Below are positions 8,439 through 16,768 of a stretch of 64,000 bases of DNA, piece after piece. A program made the translations under genes and the position numbers. How positions within the stretch are numbered: the stretch's first letter is position 1; the number at the start of each line of letters is the position of its first letter. Source of the stretch: Vreelandella salicampi. Lineage in GTDB: Bacteria; Pseudomonadota; Gammaproteobacteria; Pseudomonadales; Halomonadaceae. Below the pieces are notes generated by a model, which did not search any database, was not told the DNA's origin, and saw nothing but the letters and a program-made list of their open reading frames with translations. The stretch is from the NCBI RefSeq assembly GCF_013415105.1, contig NZ_JACCDF010000010.1, positions 108,494-172,493 on the forward strand, in the 5' to 3' direction.

Positions 8439-9182
8439 TTAGGCGTGATCGTCGAGTTCGTCAAGCTCCTCAGCGGCGTCTTCGTGGCTTAAGCGGAGGC
8501 CCTGAGGTGGCAACGCGGTGCCGTCCAGTGTGGCCCCTGTCCCGCTGTATTGTAGGCGGCCGTTTAAAAACCAGCCGACCGCAATGGGGTAGATCAAGTG
8601 CTCGCGGGCGTGGACTTTTTCTTTTAGCGTCTCAATGGTGTCATCGGCGCTAACCTTGAGGGCGGCCTGAATCACCACCGGACCGCCGTCGAGCTCTTCG
8701 GTCACAAAATGAACGCTGCAGCCATGCTCTGACACGCCATCGGCGAGCGCTTGAGCGTGGGTATTTAGGCCCCGGTAGGCGGGCAGCAGCGACGGGTGGA
8801 TATTGAGCATTCGCCCGAGAAAACGCTGCACAAAGCGCGGTGTCAGGATGCGCATAAAACCGGCGAGCACAATGAGGTCGGGCTCGTGACGCTCGATGAC
8901 CTTGATCAACGCCCCGTCGTAAGCCTCGCGGCTATCGTATTCGCGATGCGGTAGAGCCACCGCATCGATGCCGGCGTCGCGGGCGCGCTTTAGTCCATAG
9001 GCATCCGCCTCGTTAGAGATAACCGCAACGATCTCACCGCCCAACCGGTCGTGGGATTGCGCTTCGATCAACGCTTGCAAGTTACTGCCGCTACCGGAAA
9101 GCAGCACCACAATGCGGCGTGCGTCCGTGGCTTCGGGTTCTATCTCTTTTAACGTATCGCTGGTGTAATCGGTGCTGCTCAT
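8439..9182 (-). CDS. purN: Phosphoribosylglycinamide formyltransferase
   Basis: Transfers the formyl group of 10-formyl-THF to GAR, step three of purine synthesis. Seen: [18 protein letters not shown] (about 24-41, phosphate loop), the catalytic Asn-His-Asp set in [15 protein letters not shown] and the following [17 protein letters not shown]. At 247 residues it is longer than the usual ~212, with about 22 extra residues before the first strand and an acidic tail ([14 protein letters not shown]). The start overlaps the purM stop by 4 bp (ATGA), so the pair is translationally coupled. Confidence 0.95.
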   Translation of the reverse strand: MSSTDYTSDTLKEIEPEATDARRIVVLLSGSGSNLQALIEAQSHDRLGGEIVAVISNEADAYGLKRARDAGIDAVALPHREYDSREAYDGALIKVIERHEPDLIVLAGFMRILTPRFVQRFLGRMLNIHPSLLPAYRGLNTHAQALADGVSEHGCSVHFVTEELDGGPVVIQAALKVSADDTIETLKEKVHAREHLIYPIAVGWFLNGRLQYSGTGATLDGTALPPQGLRLSHEDAAEELDELDDHA

Positions 9183-10246
9183 GCGGGAAGATTCTCCAAC
9201 GTCACGGCGTCACCTTCACGTGGTACGATGTTGCCCAAGGTGTAAACCGTTTCGCCTTGCGCTTGCAGGTGCGCGCGGGCTTTGTCGGCGTGAGCCGGCG
9301 GGACAACGATCACCATGCCGATACCGCAGTTGAGCACCCGGTGCATTTCAGTTTCGTCAACGTTGCCTTGGGCTTTCAACCAGTTGAAGACATCAGGGCG
9401 TTGCCAGCTGGCGATATCGATGTGCGCGGCTAAATGCTCGGGTAGCACGCGTGGAATGTTTTCCAACAACCCACCGCCGGTAATATGCGACAAGGCATGG
9501 ACGGGCGTATCCGTTTCGCGCATTAGAGATAGCAATGGCTTGACATAGATGCGCGTTGGCGCCATCAGCGCTTCGCTTAGCGGCTTGCCATCGATGGCGG
9601 TGTCGAGCGGCGCCTCACTCACCTCAAGAATTTTGCGAATCAGCGAATAGCCGTTGGAGTGCGGTCCCGACGAAGCCAACCCTAATAGCACGTCACCGTC
9701 GCTGACGTTACTGCCGTCCAAGATGTTCGCTTTCTCGACGACACCCACGCAGAAGCCGGCGAGATCGTAATCGTCACCTTCGTACATGCCCGGCATTTCG
9801 GCTGTTTCACCGCCAACAAGCGCGCAGCCTGCTTGCTCGCAACCGGCACCGATGCCTTCGACGACGTCGGCGGCGATATCCACGTTGAGCTTTCCCGTGG
9901 CATAGTAGTCAAGAAAGAGCAGTGGCTCGGCACCGGCAACAATCAGATCGTTAACGCACATGGCGACAAGGTCGATGCCGATGGTGTCGTGTTTGCCAAG
10001 GTCCATCGCTAGGCGTAATTTTGTGCCCACGCCGTCGGTGCCCGATACCAACACCGGCTCTTTATAGTTTTTGGGAAGCTCACACAGGGCGCCAAAACCA
10101 CCGAGGCCTCCCATTACCTCTGGGCGCGAGGTACGCTTGGCTACGTGCTTAATGCGGTCAACAAGGGCGTTACCCGCGTCAATGTCAACGCCCGCATCCT
10201 TGTAGCTTAGCGAGGGCTTGGTGGATGAATAGGGGGTCTCGGTCAT
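9179..10246 (-). CDS. purM: Phosphoribosylformylglycinamidine cyclo-ligase (AIR synthetase)
   Basis: ATP-dependent closure of FGAM to AIR, step five of purine synthesis. 355 residues from the ATG at 10246, which has AGGA eight bases upstream; the open frame continues 32 codons further without family similarity. Diagnostic segments are [18 protein letters not shown] at the N-terminus, [41 protein letters not shown] and [13 protein letters not shown]. Pairs with purN in a two-gene minus-strand operon; the divergent neighbour is a PerM-type gene, an arrangement also seen in other gammaproteobacteria. Confidence 0.96.
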   Translation of the reverse strand: MTETPYSSTKPSLSYKDAGVDIDAGNALVDRIKHVAKRTSRPEVMGGLGGFGALCELPKNYKEPVLVSGTDGVGTKLRLAMDLGKHDTIGIDLVAMCVNDLIVAGAEPLLFLDYYATGKLNVDIAADVVEGIGAGCEQAGCALVGGETAEMPGMYEGDDYDLAGFCVGVVEKANILDGSNVSDGDVLLGLASSGPHSNGYSLIRKILEVSEAPLDTAIDGKPLSEALMAPTRIYVKPLLSLMRETDTPVHALSHITGGGLLENIPRVLPEHLAAHIDIASWQRPDVFNWLKAQGNVDETEMHRVLNCGIGMVIVVPPAHADKARAHLQAQGETVYTLGNIVPREGDAVTLENLPA

Positions 10247-10422
10247 AGCAGATCCTGTGGTGCAAAAAATATCGATGAAAGTAACGATGCTAATGCTGGC
10301 GGATAGCCAGCGCCGATGCGGTAACAGGCCGAATTGTAACACCCAGCGGCGTTAGTCGCATCGCTACAAGCAGCGTAACACGACAGGCTAACCAGCCTTT
10401 TGGTTCATGGAGGAGTCGCTGA

Positions 10423-11541
10423 ATGCGTCATTCTTGGTGGGGAATCCTGCTGTTGGTGGTCATCGCAGGGTTTATCTATTTGCTCGATGCGGTCCTAATG
10501 CCGTTTGTGACCGGCATGATTCTAGCCTATCTGGCCGATCCGATGGCTAATCACTTTGAACGCTGGGGGATGAAGCGCCCTCTGGCTGTGACGAGTGTCT
10601 TTTTGGTGCTCTCGCTGATTCTGATCGTGAGTTTGCTGATTGTGGTGCCGCTGATTATTCAGCAGGTGAAAGAGTTAGGTGAAGCGCTTCCGGCCATTTT
10701 GCAATGGGTAGAAGTCACGCTTGCCCCTCAGCTGCAAGCGTGGACAGGCTACGACTTGCAAGCGGAAGTAGCGAATCTGCGCGAAATCCTGGTCCAGAAC
10801 TGGCGTGATGCCGGGGGCTACTTAGCGCAGGCGCTTGGGCAGGTGGGGCGCTCTAGTATGGCACTGGTCTCTTGGGTGACGTATGTGGCTTTGGTCCCCG
10901 TTGTGACATTTTATTTACTGCTTGACTGGGACCGGTTAATTGACAATGTCGCCAACCTGATTCCCCGACAGTGGGTCGAAGATACCTATCGGTTGGTCGC
11001 CCGCTGCGATGAAGTGCTTTCGGCCTTTTTGCGTGGGCAACTGCTGGTAATGCTGTGCTTGGGCATCATATACGCGCTGGGGCTGAGTTTGATGGGGCTG
11101 AACTTCGGCCTTTTGATCGGTTTTATTTCCGGGATAGCCAGCATCGTGCCATTCTTAGGCTTTATCGTCGGGATGAGCATTGCGCTAGTCGTGGCACTGT
11201 TTCAGATGGGCACCGTTTGGGCGATCTTGGGCGTCATTGTGGTGTTTTCCATTGGCCAGGTGATCGAAAGTGTTGTGCTTCAGCCTAAGCTTTTAGGTGA
11301 CAAAATTGGTCTGCATCCCGTGGCGGTGATTTTTGCCGTGTTGGCAGGAGGGGAGCTGTTTGGCTTTATCGGCGTATTGTTGGCATTGCCCGCTGCGGCG
11401 GTGATCATGGTGCTCTTACGCGAAGCGTTTGATCGCTACAAAGCCAGCTCGCTATATGATGCCGAAGCGGTGTCCGAAAGTGCAGCCTCAGAGCAGCACA
11501 AACTCAATCAGGATCTTTATGACGATAGGGGGACACCATGA
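10423..11541 (+). CDS. perM: AI-2E/PerM family transporter
   Basis: Inner-membrane protein of 372 residues with about seven or eight predicted helices: one at the very N-terminus (SWWGILLLVVIAGFIYLLDAVLMPF), another near 60-85, and a cluster from about 145 onward including the conserved glycine-rich FGLLIGFISGIASIVPFLGFIVG segment and QVIESVVLQPKLLGDKIGLHPVAVIFAVLAGG. Family members have been linked to quorum-signal export or Na/H exchange, but most are uncharacterised. GGAGGAG precedes the start, and the stop overlaps the hda start (ATGA). The charged C-terminal tail is cytoplasmic by prediction. Confidence 0.85.
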   Translation: MRHSWWGILLLVVIAGFIYLLDAVLMPFVTGMILAYLADPMANHFERWGMKRPLAVTSVFLVLSLILIVSLLIVVPLIIQQVKELGEALPAILQWVEVTLAPQLQAWTGYDLQAEVANLREILVQNWRDAGGYLAQALGQVGRSSMALVSWVTYVALVPVVTFYLLLDWDRLIDNVANLIPRQWVEDTYRLVARCDEVLSAFLRGQLLVMLCLGIIYALGLSLMGLNFGLLIGFISGIASIVPFLGFIVGMSIALVVALFQMGTVWAILGVIVVFSIGQVIESVVLQPKLLGDKIGLHPVAVIFAVLAGGELFGFIGVLLALPAAAVIMVLLREAFDRYKASSLYDAEAVSESAASEQHKLNQDLYDDRGTP

Positions 11542-12242
11542 GCCGAGTGCCGGCACAGTTACCCTTAGGCGTCGGGTTGCGCGATGATGCCACCTTCGAG
11601 AACTATTATACCAGTGCGGCTAACGCAGCGCTGGTGCAAGCATTGGTGAGCCAAATAGCGTCTCAAGGTGAGCCGTATTTGTTCCTATGGGGTAGTTCTG
11701 GTAGCGGTAAAAGTCACCTGCTGCAAGCGGCGTGTCACGCCGCATCGGATCACGATAAGCGCGCGCTCTATTTACCCTTGGCGGATTTAGGCCACTTTCC
11801 GCCGCTAATGCTAGAAGAGATTGAACGCTTAGACGTGGTCATGATCGACGACCTTGAGTGCGTCGTCGGGCGTAAGCGCTGGGAAGAGGGGTTATTCCAC
11901 GCATTTAACCGCTTACGCGATGCGGGTAAATGCTTAGTGATTGCCGCGAACGCAGCACCGCGGCAGCTACCGGTTGTACTGCCGGATCTTGCCTCGCGGC
12001 TGACGTGGGGCGTGACGTTTCATATTCATCCTTTGGATGATGATGAGCGCCTAGGTGCGTTAAAACTACGAGCGAAAAGCCGAGGAATGCAGCTACCTAA
12101 CGATGTAGGACGCTATATTTTGCACCGCGGGCCGCGTGAGCTTAGCGAGCTATGCCGTGCTTTGGAAACGCTGGATCAAGCCTCGCTGTCAGCAAAGCGT
12201 AAACTGACCATCCCATTTGTGAAGCAAGCGCTAGGCTGGTAA
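11538..12242 (+). CDS. hda: DnaA regulatory inactivator Hda
   Basis: AAA+ DnaA homologue that, with the DNA-loaded beta clamp, stimulates DnaA-ATP hydrolysis after initiation. The 234-residue protein starts with a short peptide containing QLPLGV (residues 7-12), which fits the clamp-binding motif required by Hda. Walker A is the canonical GSSGSGKSH (about 53-61), Walker B is VVMIDDLEC, and the arginine finger region is in DLASRLTWG. It lacks the C-terminal DNA-binding domain of DnaA, as expected. Translationally coupled to perM by a 4-bp overlap. Confidence 0.93.
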   Translation: MSRVPAQLPLGVGLRDDATFENYYTSAANAALVQALVSQIASQGEPYLFLWGSSGSGKSHLLQAACHAASDHDKRALYLPLADLGHFPPLMLEEIERLDVVMIDDLECVVGRKRWEEGLFHAFNRLRDAGKCLVIAANAAPRQLPVVLPDLASRLTWGVTFHIHPLDDDERLGALKLRAKSRGMQLPNDVGRYILHRGPRELSELCRALETLDQASLSAKRKLTIPFVKQALGW

Positions 12243-12252
12243 ACAGGCATAA

Positions 12253-12285
12253 AAAAACCGCCAATGGCAAGCCACTGGCGGTTTT
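12253..12285. terminator. Bidirectional terminator between hda and phasin
   Basis: AAAACCGCCAATGG and CCACTGGCGGTTTT form a stem with one mismatch and a CAAG loop, flanked by A and T runs on both sides, between convergent genes. Confidence 0.8.
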
Positions 12286-12307
12286 GAAAAAGCGCGGTGC
12301 TTGAAGA

Positions 12308-12682
12308 TTAAGCCGTTTTGCTCATCTTGGTTGCCGTTTCTTGCGCTTGTTTGACGTTATCTTCGGTCAGCTTCTGGCTCTTCTGGATGAAGTCTTGCTG
12401 CAATCCGACAACTTTATCTGTATCGCCTTTAACACGCTCAGCCAGTTCTTTAGCGACTTTTTGCTGGCCTTCCATGTAAGAACGCAGACCTTCAGCGTCT
12501 TTAACGTCCATGAAGCTGCGCGCTTGAGCAATGCTGGTGTCGACGTAGGCTTTGCCTGCGTCAAGCTGGGCATTAAACATCTTTTCGGCGAAATCGACAT
12601 TCAGTGCGGCAAAAGCGCGAGCCGGTGCCATGAACATGTTGTCGAACTGCTGAGTCATTTCGTTAGTGTTAATAGTGCGCAT
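12308..12682 (-). CDS. phaP: Phasin family protein (PHA granule-associated)
   Basis: A 124-residue, almost entirely helical, Cys-free protein with the phasin_2 pattern: FMAPARAFAALNVDFAEKMFNAQLDAGKAYVDTSIAQARS followed by an amphipathic Gln/Lys-rich helix. Phasins coat polyhydroxyalkanoate granules and control their size and number, so the cell probably stores PHA, as most Halomonas do. A strong AGGAGGG ribosome site and a near-consensus promoter upstream suggest high expression. No PHA synthase gene is in the window. Confidence 0.88.
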   Translation of the reverse strand: MRTINTNEMTQQFDNMFMAPARAFAALNVDFAEKMFNAQLDAGKAYVDTSIAQARSFMDVKDAEGLRSYMEGQQKVAKELAERVKGDTDKVVGLQQDFIQKSQKLTEDNVKQAQETATKMSKTA

Positions 12683-12769
12683 GATAAACCCTCCTAGGGT
12701 GATCGTTGTGGTGGTAATGCGAAGACCGTTGGTGTGAATATCTATGCAATCTTCGTCATGTTGCGTTGC

Positions 12770-12798
12770 AGTATAGATGCTGTTTTTGTGCAGTGCAA
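12770..12798 (-). promoter_or_regulatory. Phasin promoter with flanking TGCA repeats
   Basis: On the minus strand TTGCAC (12793-12798) and TATACT (12770-12775) are 17 bp apart, 88 bp upstream of the phasin start. The -35 lies inside GTTGCACTGCA and an inverted copy (TGCAAC, 12765-12770 read on the minus strand) abuts the -10. TGCA-rich repeats are typical of operators of the PHB-responsive repressor PhaR, which would make this promoter granule-controlled; that link is inferred. Confidence 0.6.
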
Positions 12799-12939
12799 CA
12801 TTATTAGTGGTGCGATTTTAAATAACCGGATAAGAGGCGAGGCCTGAGTCGCGTATGGCGCATTTGCTTACTCGGGTAAGGGCGTTAGGCTGAAGAGTAA
12901 CTAACGACTGTTCGTTTCATTAATGAAAAGGAGAGCATC

Positions 12940-14316
12940 ATGTCGACACGCATCGAACGCGATAGTATGGGCGAGTTAAGTGTCCCCACCAAGGCGCTTT
13001 ACGGCGCCCAGACCCAGCGCGCGGTGAATAATTTCCCGGTATCGCACCAGCCAATGCCGCCTGCGTTTATCCATGCTATTGCGCGCATCAAGCTCGCCGC
13101 AGCCGATACCAATCATGCCTTGGGTTTGCTCGATGAGGCGCGTGCCACTGCCATTAAAAACGCGGCTCAAGAGGTAATCGACGGCAAGCACGATGCTCAC
13201 TTTCCGGTGGATGTTTTCCAGACCGGCTCTGGCACATCGAGCAATATGAACGTCAACGAGGTCTTAGCCAACCTCGCCAGCCGGGCAGGGGTCGAGGTAC
13301 TGCCAAATGATCACGTCAATATGGGGCAATCGAGTAACGATGTGGTCCCGACAGCGATTCATGTTTCCGCGGCAATTGGCGTAGATAGCGTGCTACTACC
13401 TGCGCTAACGCACCTGCGCGAGGTGATTGCTCGGCGTGCTAGCGAGCTAGAGGACGTGGTGAAAACGGGGCGTACGCACCTAATGGACGCCATGCCGTTA
13501 ACCATGGCGCAGGAGCTTGGCGGCTGGGTAAGTCAGTTGGATCAAGCGATTGAGCGTATTGAGGGCGCGATGACGCGCCTTCAACGCTTGGCGCAAGGTG
13601 GAACGGCAGTTGGTACCGGTATTAATGCGCCGGACGAATTTGGCGCTAGAATGGCCGAGCACTTGAGTGATCAAACCGGTCTTAGCTTTGTGCCTAACGA
13701 TAGCTTTTTTGCCAGCCTCTCATCGCAGGATGCGGCCGTCGAACTCTCCGGCCAGCTTAAAGGTTTGGCCTGTGTGGTGATGAAGATTGCCAACGACTTA
13801 CGCTGGATGAATTCCGGCCCTCTTGCCGGGCTTGGCGAGATTGAGCTTGAGGCGCTGCAACCCGGCAGCTCGATTATGCCGGGCAAAGTGAACCCGGTCA
13901 TTCCTGAGTCCGCAGCGCAAACAGCAGCGCAAGTGATTGGTTTGGATACGGCGATTACCGTTGCCGGGCAGAGCGGTAACTTCCAGCTGAATGTGATGTT
14001 GCCGTTGGTGGCCTCGAATTTGCTGACGTCTGTCACGCTGATGAGCAATACGGCACGCTTGTTGGCGGATCGAGCGATTGCAACATTTAACGTGCGGGAA
14101 GATCAGTTGAGCGAGCCGTTGGCGCGTAATCCCATTTTGGTTACGGCCCTTAACGGTGTCATCGGGTACAACGCGGCGGCGGCAATCGCTAAAAAAGCGT
14201 ATCAGGCCGGGCGACCGATTATCGACGTTGCCGAGGAAGAAACGGAGCTTGATCGACCAACGCTTGAACGCTTACTGAACCCGAAAAAACTCACCGAGGG
14301 GGGTGTGCCGGAGTGA
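12940..14316 (+). CDS. fumC: Class II fumarate hydratase
   Basis: Iron-independent, oxygen-stable fumarase of the TCA cycle (fumarate to malate). The 458-residue protein has the superfamily signature GSSIMPGKVNPV (about 315-326), the catalytic-His region TGRTHLMDAMPLTMAQE and the substrate-site SGTSSNMNVNEV. It starts MSTRIERDSMGELSVP behind AAGGAG. Single gene, followed by the tRNA-Val pair. Being FumC rather than an Fe-S FumA, it would keep working under oxidative stress. Confidence 0.96.
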   Translation: MSTRIERDSMGELSVPTKALYGAQTQRAVNNFPVSHQPMPPAFIHAIARIKLAAADTNHALGLLDEARATAIKNAAQEVIDGKHDAHFPVDVFQTGSGTSSNMNVNEVLANLASRAGVEVLPNDHVNMGQSSNDVVPTAIHVSAAIGVDSVLLPALTHLREVIARRASELEDVVKTGRTHLMDAMPLTMAQELGGWVSQLDQAIERIEGAMTRLQRLAQGGTAVGTGINAPDEFGARMAEHLSDQTGLSFVPNDSFFASLSSQDAAVELSGQLKGLACVVMKIANDLRWMNSGPLAGLGEIELEALQPGSSIMPGKVNPVIPESAAQTAAQVIGLDTAITVAGQSGNFQLNVMLPLVASNLLTSVTLMSNTARLLADRAIATFNVREDQLSEPLARNPILVTALNGVIGYNAAAAIAKKAYQAGRPIIDVAEEETELDRPTLERLLNPKKLTEGGVPE

Positions 14317-14361
14317 GCTTGCTACACACAGGTGCTTTATGGCGACGCTAGTGCAAAATGC

Positions 14362-14389
14362 TTGCATTTCAGTCATAAAGCCGTAGAAT
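14362..14389 (+). promoter_or_regulatory. Promoter of the tRNA-Val genes
   Basis: TTGCAT (14362-14367) and TAGAAT (14384-14389) with 16-bp spacing, ending 21 bp before the first tRNA. Confidence 0.65.
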
Positions 14390-14410
14390 ACGCATCCGTT
14401 GTGGAGCGGC

Positions 14411-14487
14411 AGGACCATAGCTCAGTTGGTTAGAGCGCCACGTTGACATCGTGGAGGTCGGCGGTTCAAATCCGCCTGGTCCTACCA
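14411..14487 (+). tRNA. tRNA-Val(GAC), copy 1
   Basis: 77 nt folding into a full cloverleaf: acceptor AGGACCA/TGGTCCT, D-arm GCTC/GAGC, anticodon stem CCACG/CGTGG with loop TTGACAT (anticodon GAC), T-arm GGCGG/CCGCC with TTCAAAT, discriminator A and encoded CCA. Confidence 0.97.
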
Positions 14488-14534
14488 ATAAATTAATAGT
14501 ATTCCGCAGCTTAGTCAGTTTACTACCCGTTTCC

Positions 14535-14611
14535 AGGACCATAGCTCAGTTGGTTAGAGCGCCACGTTGACATCGTGGAGGTCGGCGGTTCAAATCCGCC
14601 TGGTCCTACCA
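14535..14611 (+). tRNA. tRNA-Val(GAC), copy 2
   Basis: Base-for-base identical to copy 1 over all 77 nt, 47 bp downstream; the spacer is not conserved with other flanks, so this looks like a maintained gene duplication read as one precursor. Confidence 0.97.
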
Positions 14612-14616
14612 AAATA

Positions 14617-14649
14617 ACGCCCCATACGCTAATCGTATGGGGCGTTTTT
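14617..14649 (+). terminator. Rho-independent terminator of the tRNA operon
   Basis: ACGCCCCATACG and CGTATGGGGCGT (12 bp perfect) with loop CTAAT, followed by TTTT. Confidence 0.93.
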
Positions 14650-14688
14650 GTTTTTGGGGTTTAACTGCCCAGCGCTTTGTCATAACGC

Positions 14689-15165
14689 TCAGCAAAAACG
14701 GGGAAGCTCTGTGCGCTGGGTAAAGATGGCCACGAGGGACTCAAGGCCCGCTTGGTCCGCCGCGCTGAAGCGCGTTGGCTGGGGGCTGTCGAGATCGAAT
14801 ACGCCCCAAAGCGCATCGCCTGACATAATGGGTATCACAAGTTCGGCGCGCGAGTTAGCGTCGCAGGCGATGTGATCGGCTACGGCGTGAACGTCATCCA
14901 CTCGCTGGGTTTGCCCGCTGCGTGCTGCGGCGCCACAAACCCCCTTGCTGAATGGAATGGGATGGCACGCCGGCTTGCCTTGAAACGGGCCAAGGGAGAG
15001 CACTTCAGCCTCACGTTGTAGATAAAGCCCCACCCAGTTGAGTTCGGGGATTTGCTCAAAAACAAACGCACTGAGCTGAGCGCTATTGGTGAGCCAGTCG
15101 CGGGTATCTAGCAGGGCGTGGAGTTGTTTGCCCAGTAAAGCGTAATCGATAGGTGGTTGCGTCAT
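14689..15165 (-). CDS. msrC: Free methionine-(R)-sulfoxide reductase (GAF domain), C-terminus frameshifted
   Basis: YebR/fRMsr-type GAF-domain enzyme that reduces free methionine-R-sulfoxide. The three conserved cysteines are visible in KPACHPIPFSKGVCGAAA and ADHIACDANSRAELVIPI. 158 residues from the ATG at 15165 (AGGA six bases upstream). The frame ends early as TELPRFC. If one base is removed from the GGGG run at 14700-14703 (CCCC on the coding strand) the protein would instead continue TELPVFAERYDKALGS and stop at 14661, which looks like an authentic family C-terminus. Either a real +1 frameshift or a sequence error; the active site is upstream of it, so activity may survive. Convergent with the tRNA terminator, next to metQ. 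Confidence 0.85.
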   Translation of the reverse strand: MTQPPIDYALLGKQLHALLDTRDWLTNSAQLSAFVFEQIPELNWVGLYLQREAEVLSLGPFQGKPACHPIPFSKGVCGAAARSGQTQRVDDVHAVADHIACDANSRAELVIPIMSGDALWGVFDLDSPQPTRFSAADQAGLESLVAIFTQRTELPRFC

Positions 15166-15182
15166 CTCGTGTCCTGATAACA

Positions 15183-15210
15183 CATCAGGCCGGCGTAAGC
15201 CAGCCTGATG
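15183..15210 (-). terminator. Hairpin after metQ, probable operon terminator
   Basis: CATCAGGCTGGC and GCCGGCCTGATG on the minus strand form a 12-bp stem with one G-T pair and a TTAC loop. The following bases are only weakly U-rich (TGTTATC). Confidence 0.55.
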
Positions 15211-15239
15211 GTCGTTCTTGAAGTCGAAGTGCTTTGCGC

Positions 15240-16031
15240 TTATTCGGTCCAGCCAGGGACGGCCGCGCCATCAAACAGCTCTTCAGCTTTTTCTATAACC
15301 GCTTCGCTTTGATAGGCGTCGACCAGCTGACGAATCGCTTCGCGATCCTCGTCACCTTCACGTACCACAATCAGGTTGACATAGGGCGACTCGGGGCCTT
15401 CTTTGATCAAGGCGTCGTCGAGGCTTAGCCCCGCCGGCTGAGCAAAGGTGTTATTGATGAATGCTAGGTCGACATCTGGCAGTACGCGGGGCAGCTGAGC
15501 CGCTTCAATTTCGCGGAAACGAAAATCATGCGGATTTTCAGTGATGTCGATAGGGGTCGCTTCCAAGTTTTCCGGGTCGTTGAGCGTGATCAAGTCGTGG
15601 TTGTGCATCAAGATTAACGCACGCCCTTCGTTAGACGGATCATTGGGAAGGGCAATCTGGGCGCCCTCCGGCAGCTCATCAATGCTCTCGTATTTTTCTG
15701 AATAGGCGCCAATCGGGTACACAAAGGTGTAGCCAGCAACGGCAAAGTCGTAGCCACGATCATTCACCATGGCTTGCATGTACGGTTCGTGCTGGTAGGC
15801 GTTGGCATCTAAGCTGCCATCTGCCAGAGCAGCATTGGGCGTGACATAGTCAGTAAACTCAATGATTTCAACCGTCAGGCCATGCTCGTCCTCAGCAATG
15901 CCCGCCGCGACCTGCATGACATCGGTTTCTGGGCCTGCCACAGTGCCCACTTTAATGCTGTGAGAGTCCGCATTCGCGACGTTGCCGGCCAGGGCGAGAG
16001 CGGATAAACCGCTAATTAAAAGCTTTTTCAT
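15240..16031 (-). CDS. metQ: Methionine ABC transporter substrate-binding protein
   Basis: Periplasmic D/L-methionine receptor of the MetNIQ importer (NlpA family): 263 residues, with IKVGTVAGPETDVMQVAA at the mature N-terminus, the ligand-site YQHEPYMQAM and PNDPSNEGRALILM. The signal peptide MKKLLISGLSALALAGNVANA resembles a lipoprotein signal, but the lipobox cysteine is replaced by Asn (LAGN), so the protein should be cleaved by signal peptidase I and be soluble rather than membrane-anchored as E. coli MetQ is. AGGAG lies eight bases before the start. Last gene of metN-metI-metQ. Confidence 0.93.
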   Translation of the reverse strand: MKKLLISGLSALALAGNVANADSHSIKVGTVAGPETDVMQVAAGIAEDEHGLTVEIIEFTDYVTPNAALADGSLDANAYQHEPYMQAMVNDRGYDFAVAGYTFVYPIGAYSEKYESIDELPEGAQIALPNDPSNEGRALILMHNHDLITLNDPENLEATPIDITENPHDFRFREIEAAQLPRVLPDVDLAFINNTFAQPAGLSLDDALIKEGPESPYVNLIVVREGDEDREAIRQLVDAYQSEAVIEKAEELFDGAAVPGWTE

Positions 16032-16114
16032 ATAGGTCTCCTGTTTCCGTGTAAATACTATTTTGGGGTAATAAAAAAACGATGTCTAATTCTTTTTGAT
16101 TATAATGGTGATGG

Positions 16115-16768
16115 CTACTTACGATCACTTTTGCGCACTAAATAGTCGCCTAGGCTTTGGAAGCCTTGTACCATGACCACCAAAATGACCACGGTGATAA
16201 GCATGATAGTAGGGTTGAAGCGGTTATAGCCGTATCGAATACCTAGGTCCCCGAGCCCGCCACCGCCGACTGCGCCGGCCATGGCCGAGTAGCTCACAAG
16301 CGTTACCAGCGTGATGGTCAACCCGGTAATAATGCCGCCGCGTGCTTCAGGTAGTAGCACCTTACGAATAATCTGCCAGGGCGTGGCGCCCATGGCTTGT
16401 GCGGCCTCGATGAGCCCCGGTGATAGCTCGTTGAGCGCGCCTTCTACTAGCCGCGCGACAAAAGGGATAGCGGCTATGGTCAGTGGCACTGAAGCGGCGT
16501 TAATCCCGATGGAGGTACCCACTAACATGCGCGTAAAGGGGATGAGCGCCACCATCAGAATGATAAACGGAATTGAACGGCCGATATTGGTTACAATCCC
16601 GAGCACCTGATTGAGTATCGGCATGGACAAAATTTGCCGTGGACGCGTCACGTAGAGCATTACTCCGAGCGGTACGCCGAGCAGTGTTGAAATAAGGCCG
16701 GATACTCCTACCATATAGAGCGTATCCAGCGTTGCCTGCAGAATAAGATCAATCATCGCGCTGGACAT
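16115..16768 (-). CDS. metI: Methionine ABC transporter permease
   Basis: Inner-membrane subunit of the methionine importer. 217 residues with about five helices and the EAA coupling loop ELSPGLIEAAQAMGATPWQIIRKVLLPEA. The sequence FISGLISTLLGVPLGV-type N-terminus and LYVTRPRQIL match MetI. The start used here gives MSSAMIDLI, aligned with the E. coli N-terminus, and overlaps the metN stop by 20 bp, indicating coupled translation. Confidence 0.94.
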   Translation of the reverse strand: MSSAMIDLILQATLDTLYMVGVSGLISTLLGVPLGVMLYVTRPRQILSMPILNQVLGIVTNIGRSIPFIILMVALIPFTRMLVGTSIGINAASVPLTIAAIPFVARLVEGALNELSPGLIEAAQAMGATPWQIIRKVLLPEARGGIITGLTITLVTLVSYSAMAGAVGGGGLGDLGIRYGYNRFNPTIMLITVVILVVMVQGFQSLGDYLVRKSDRK

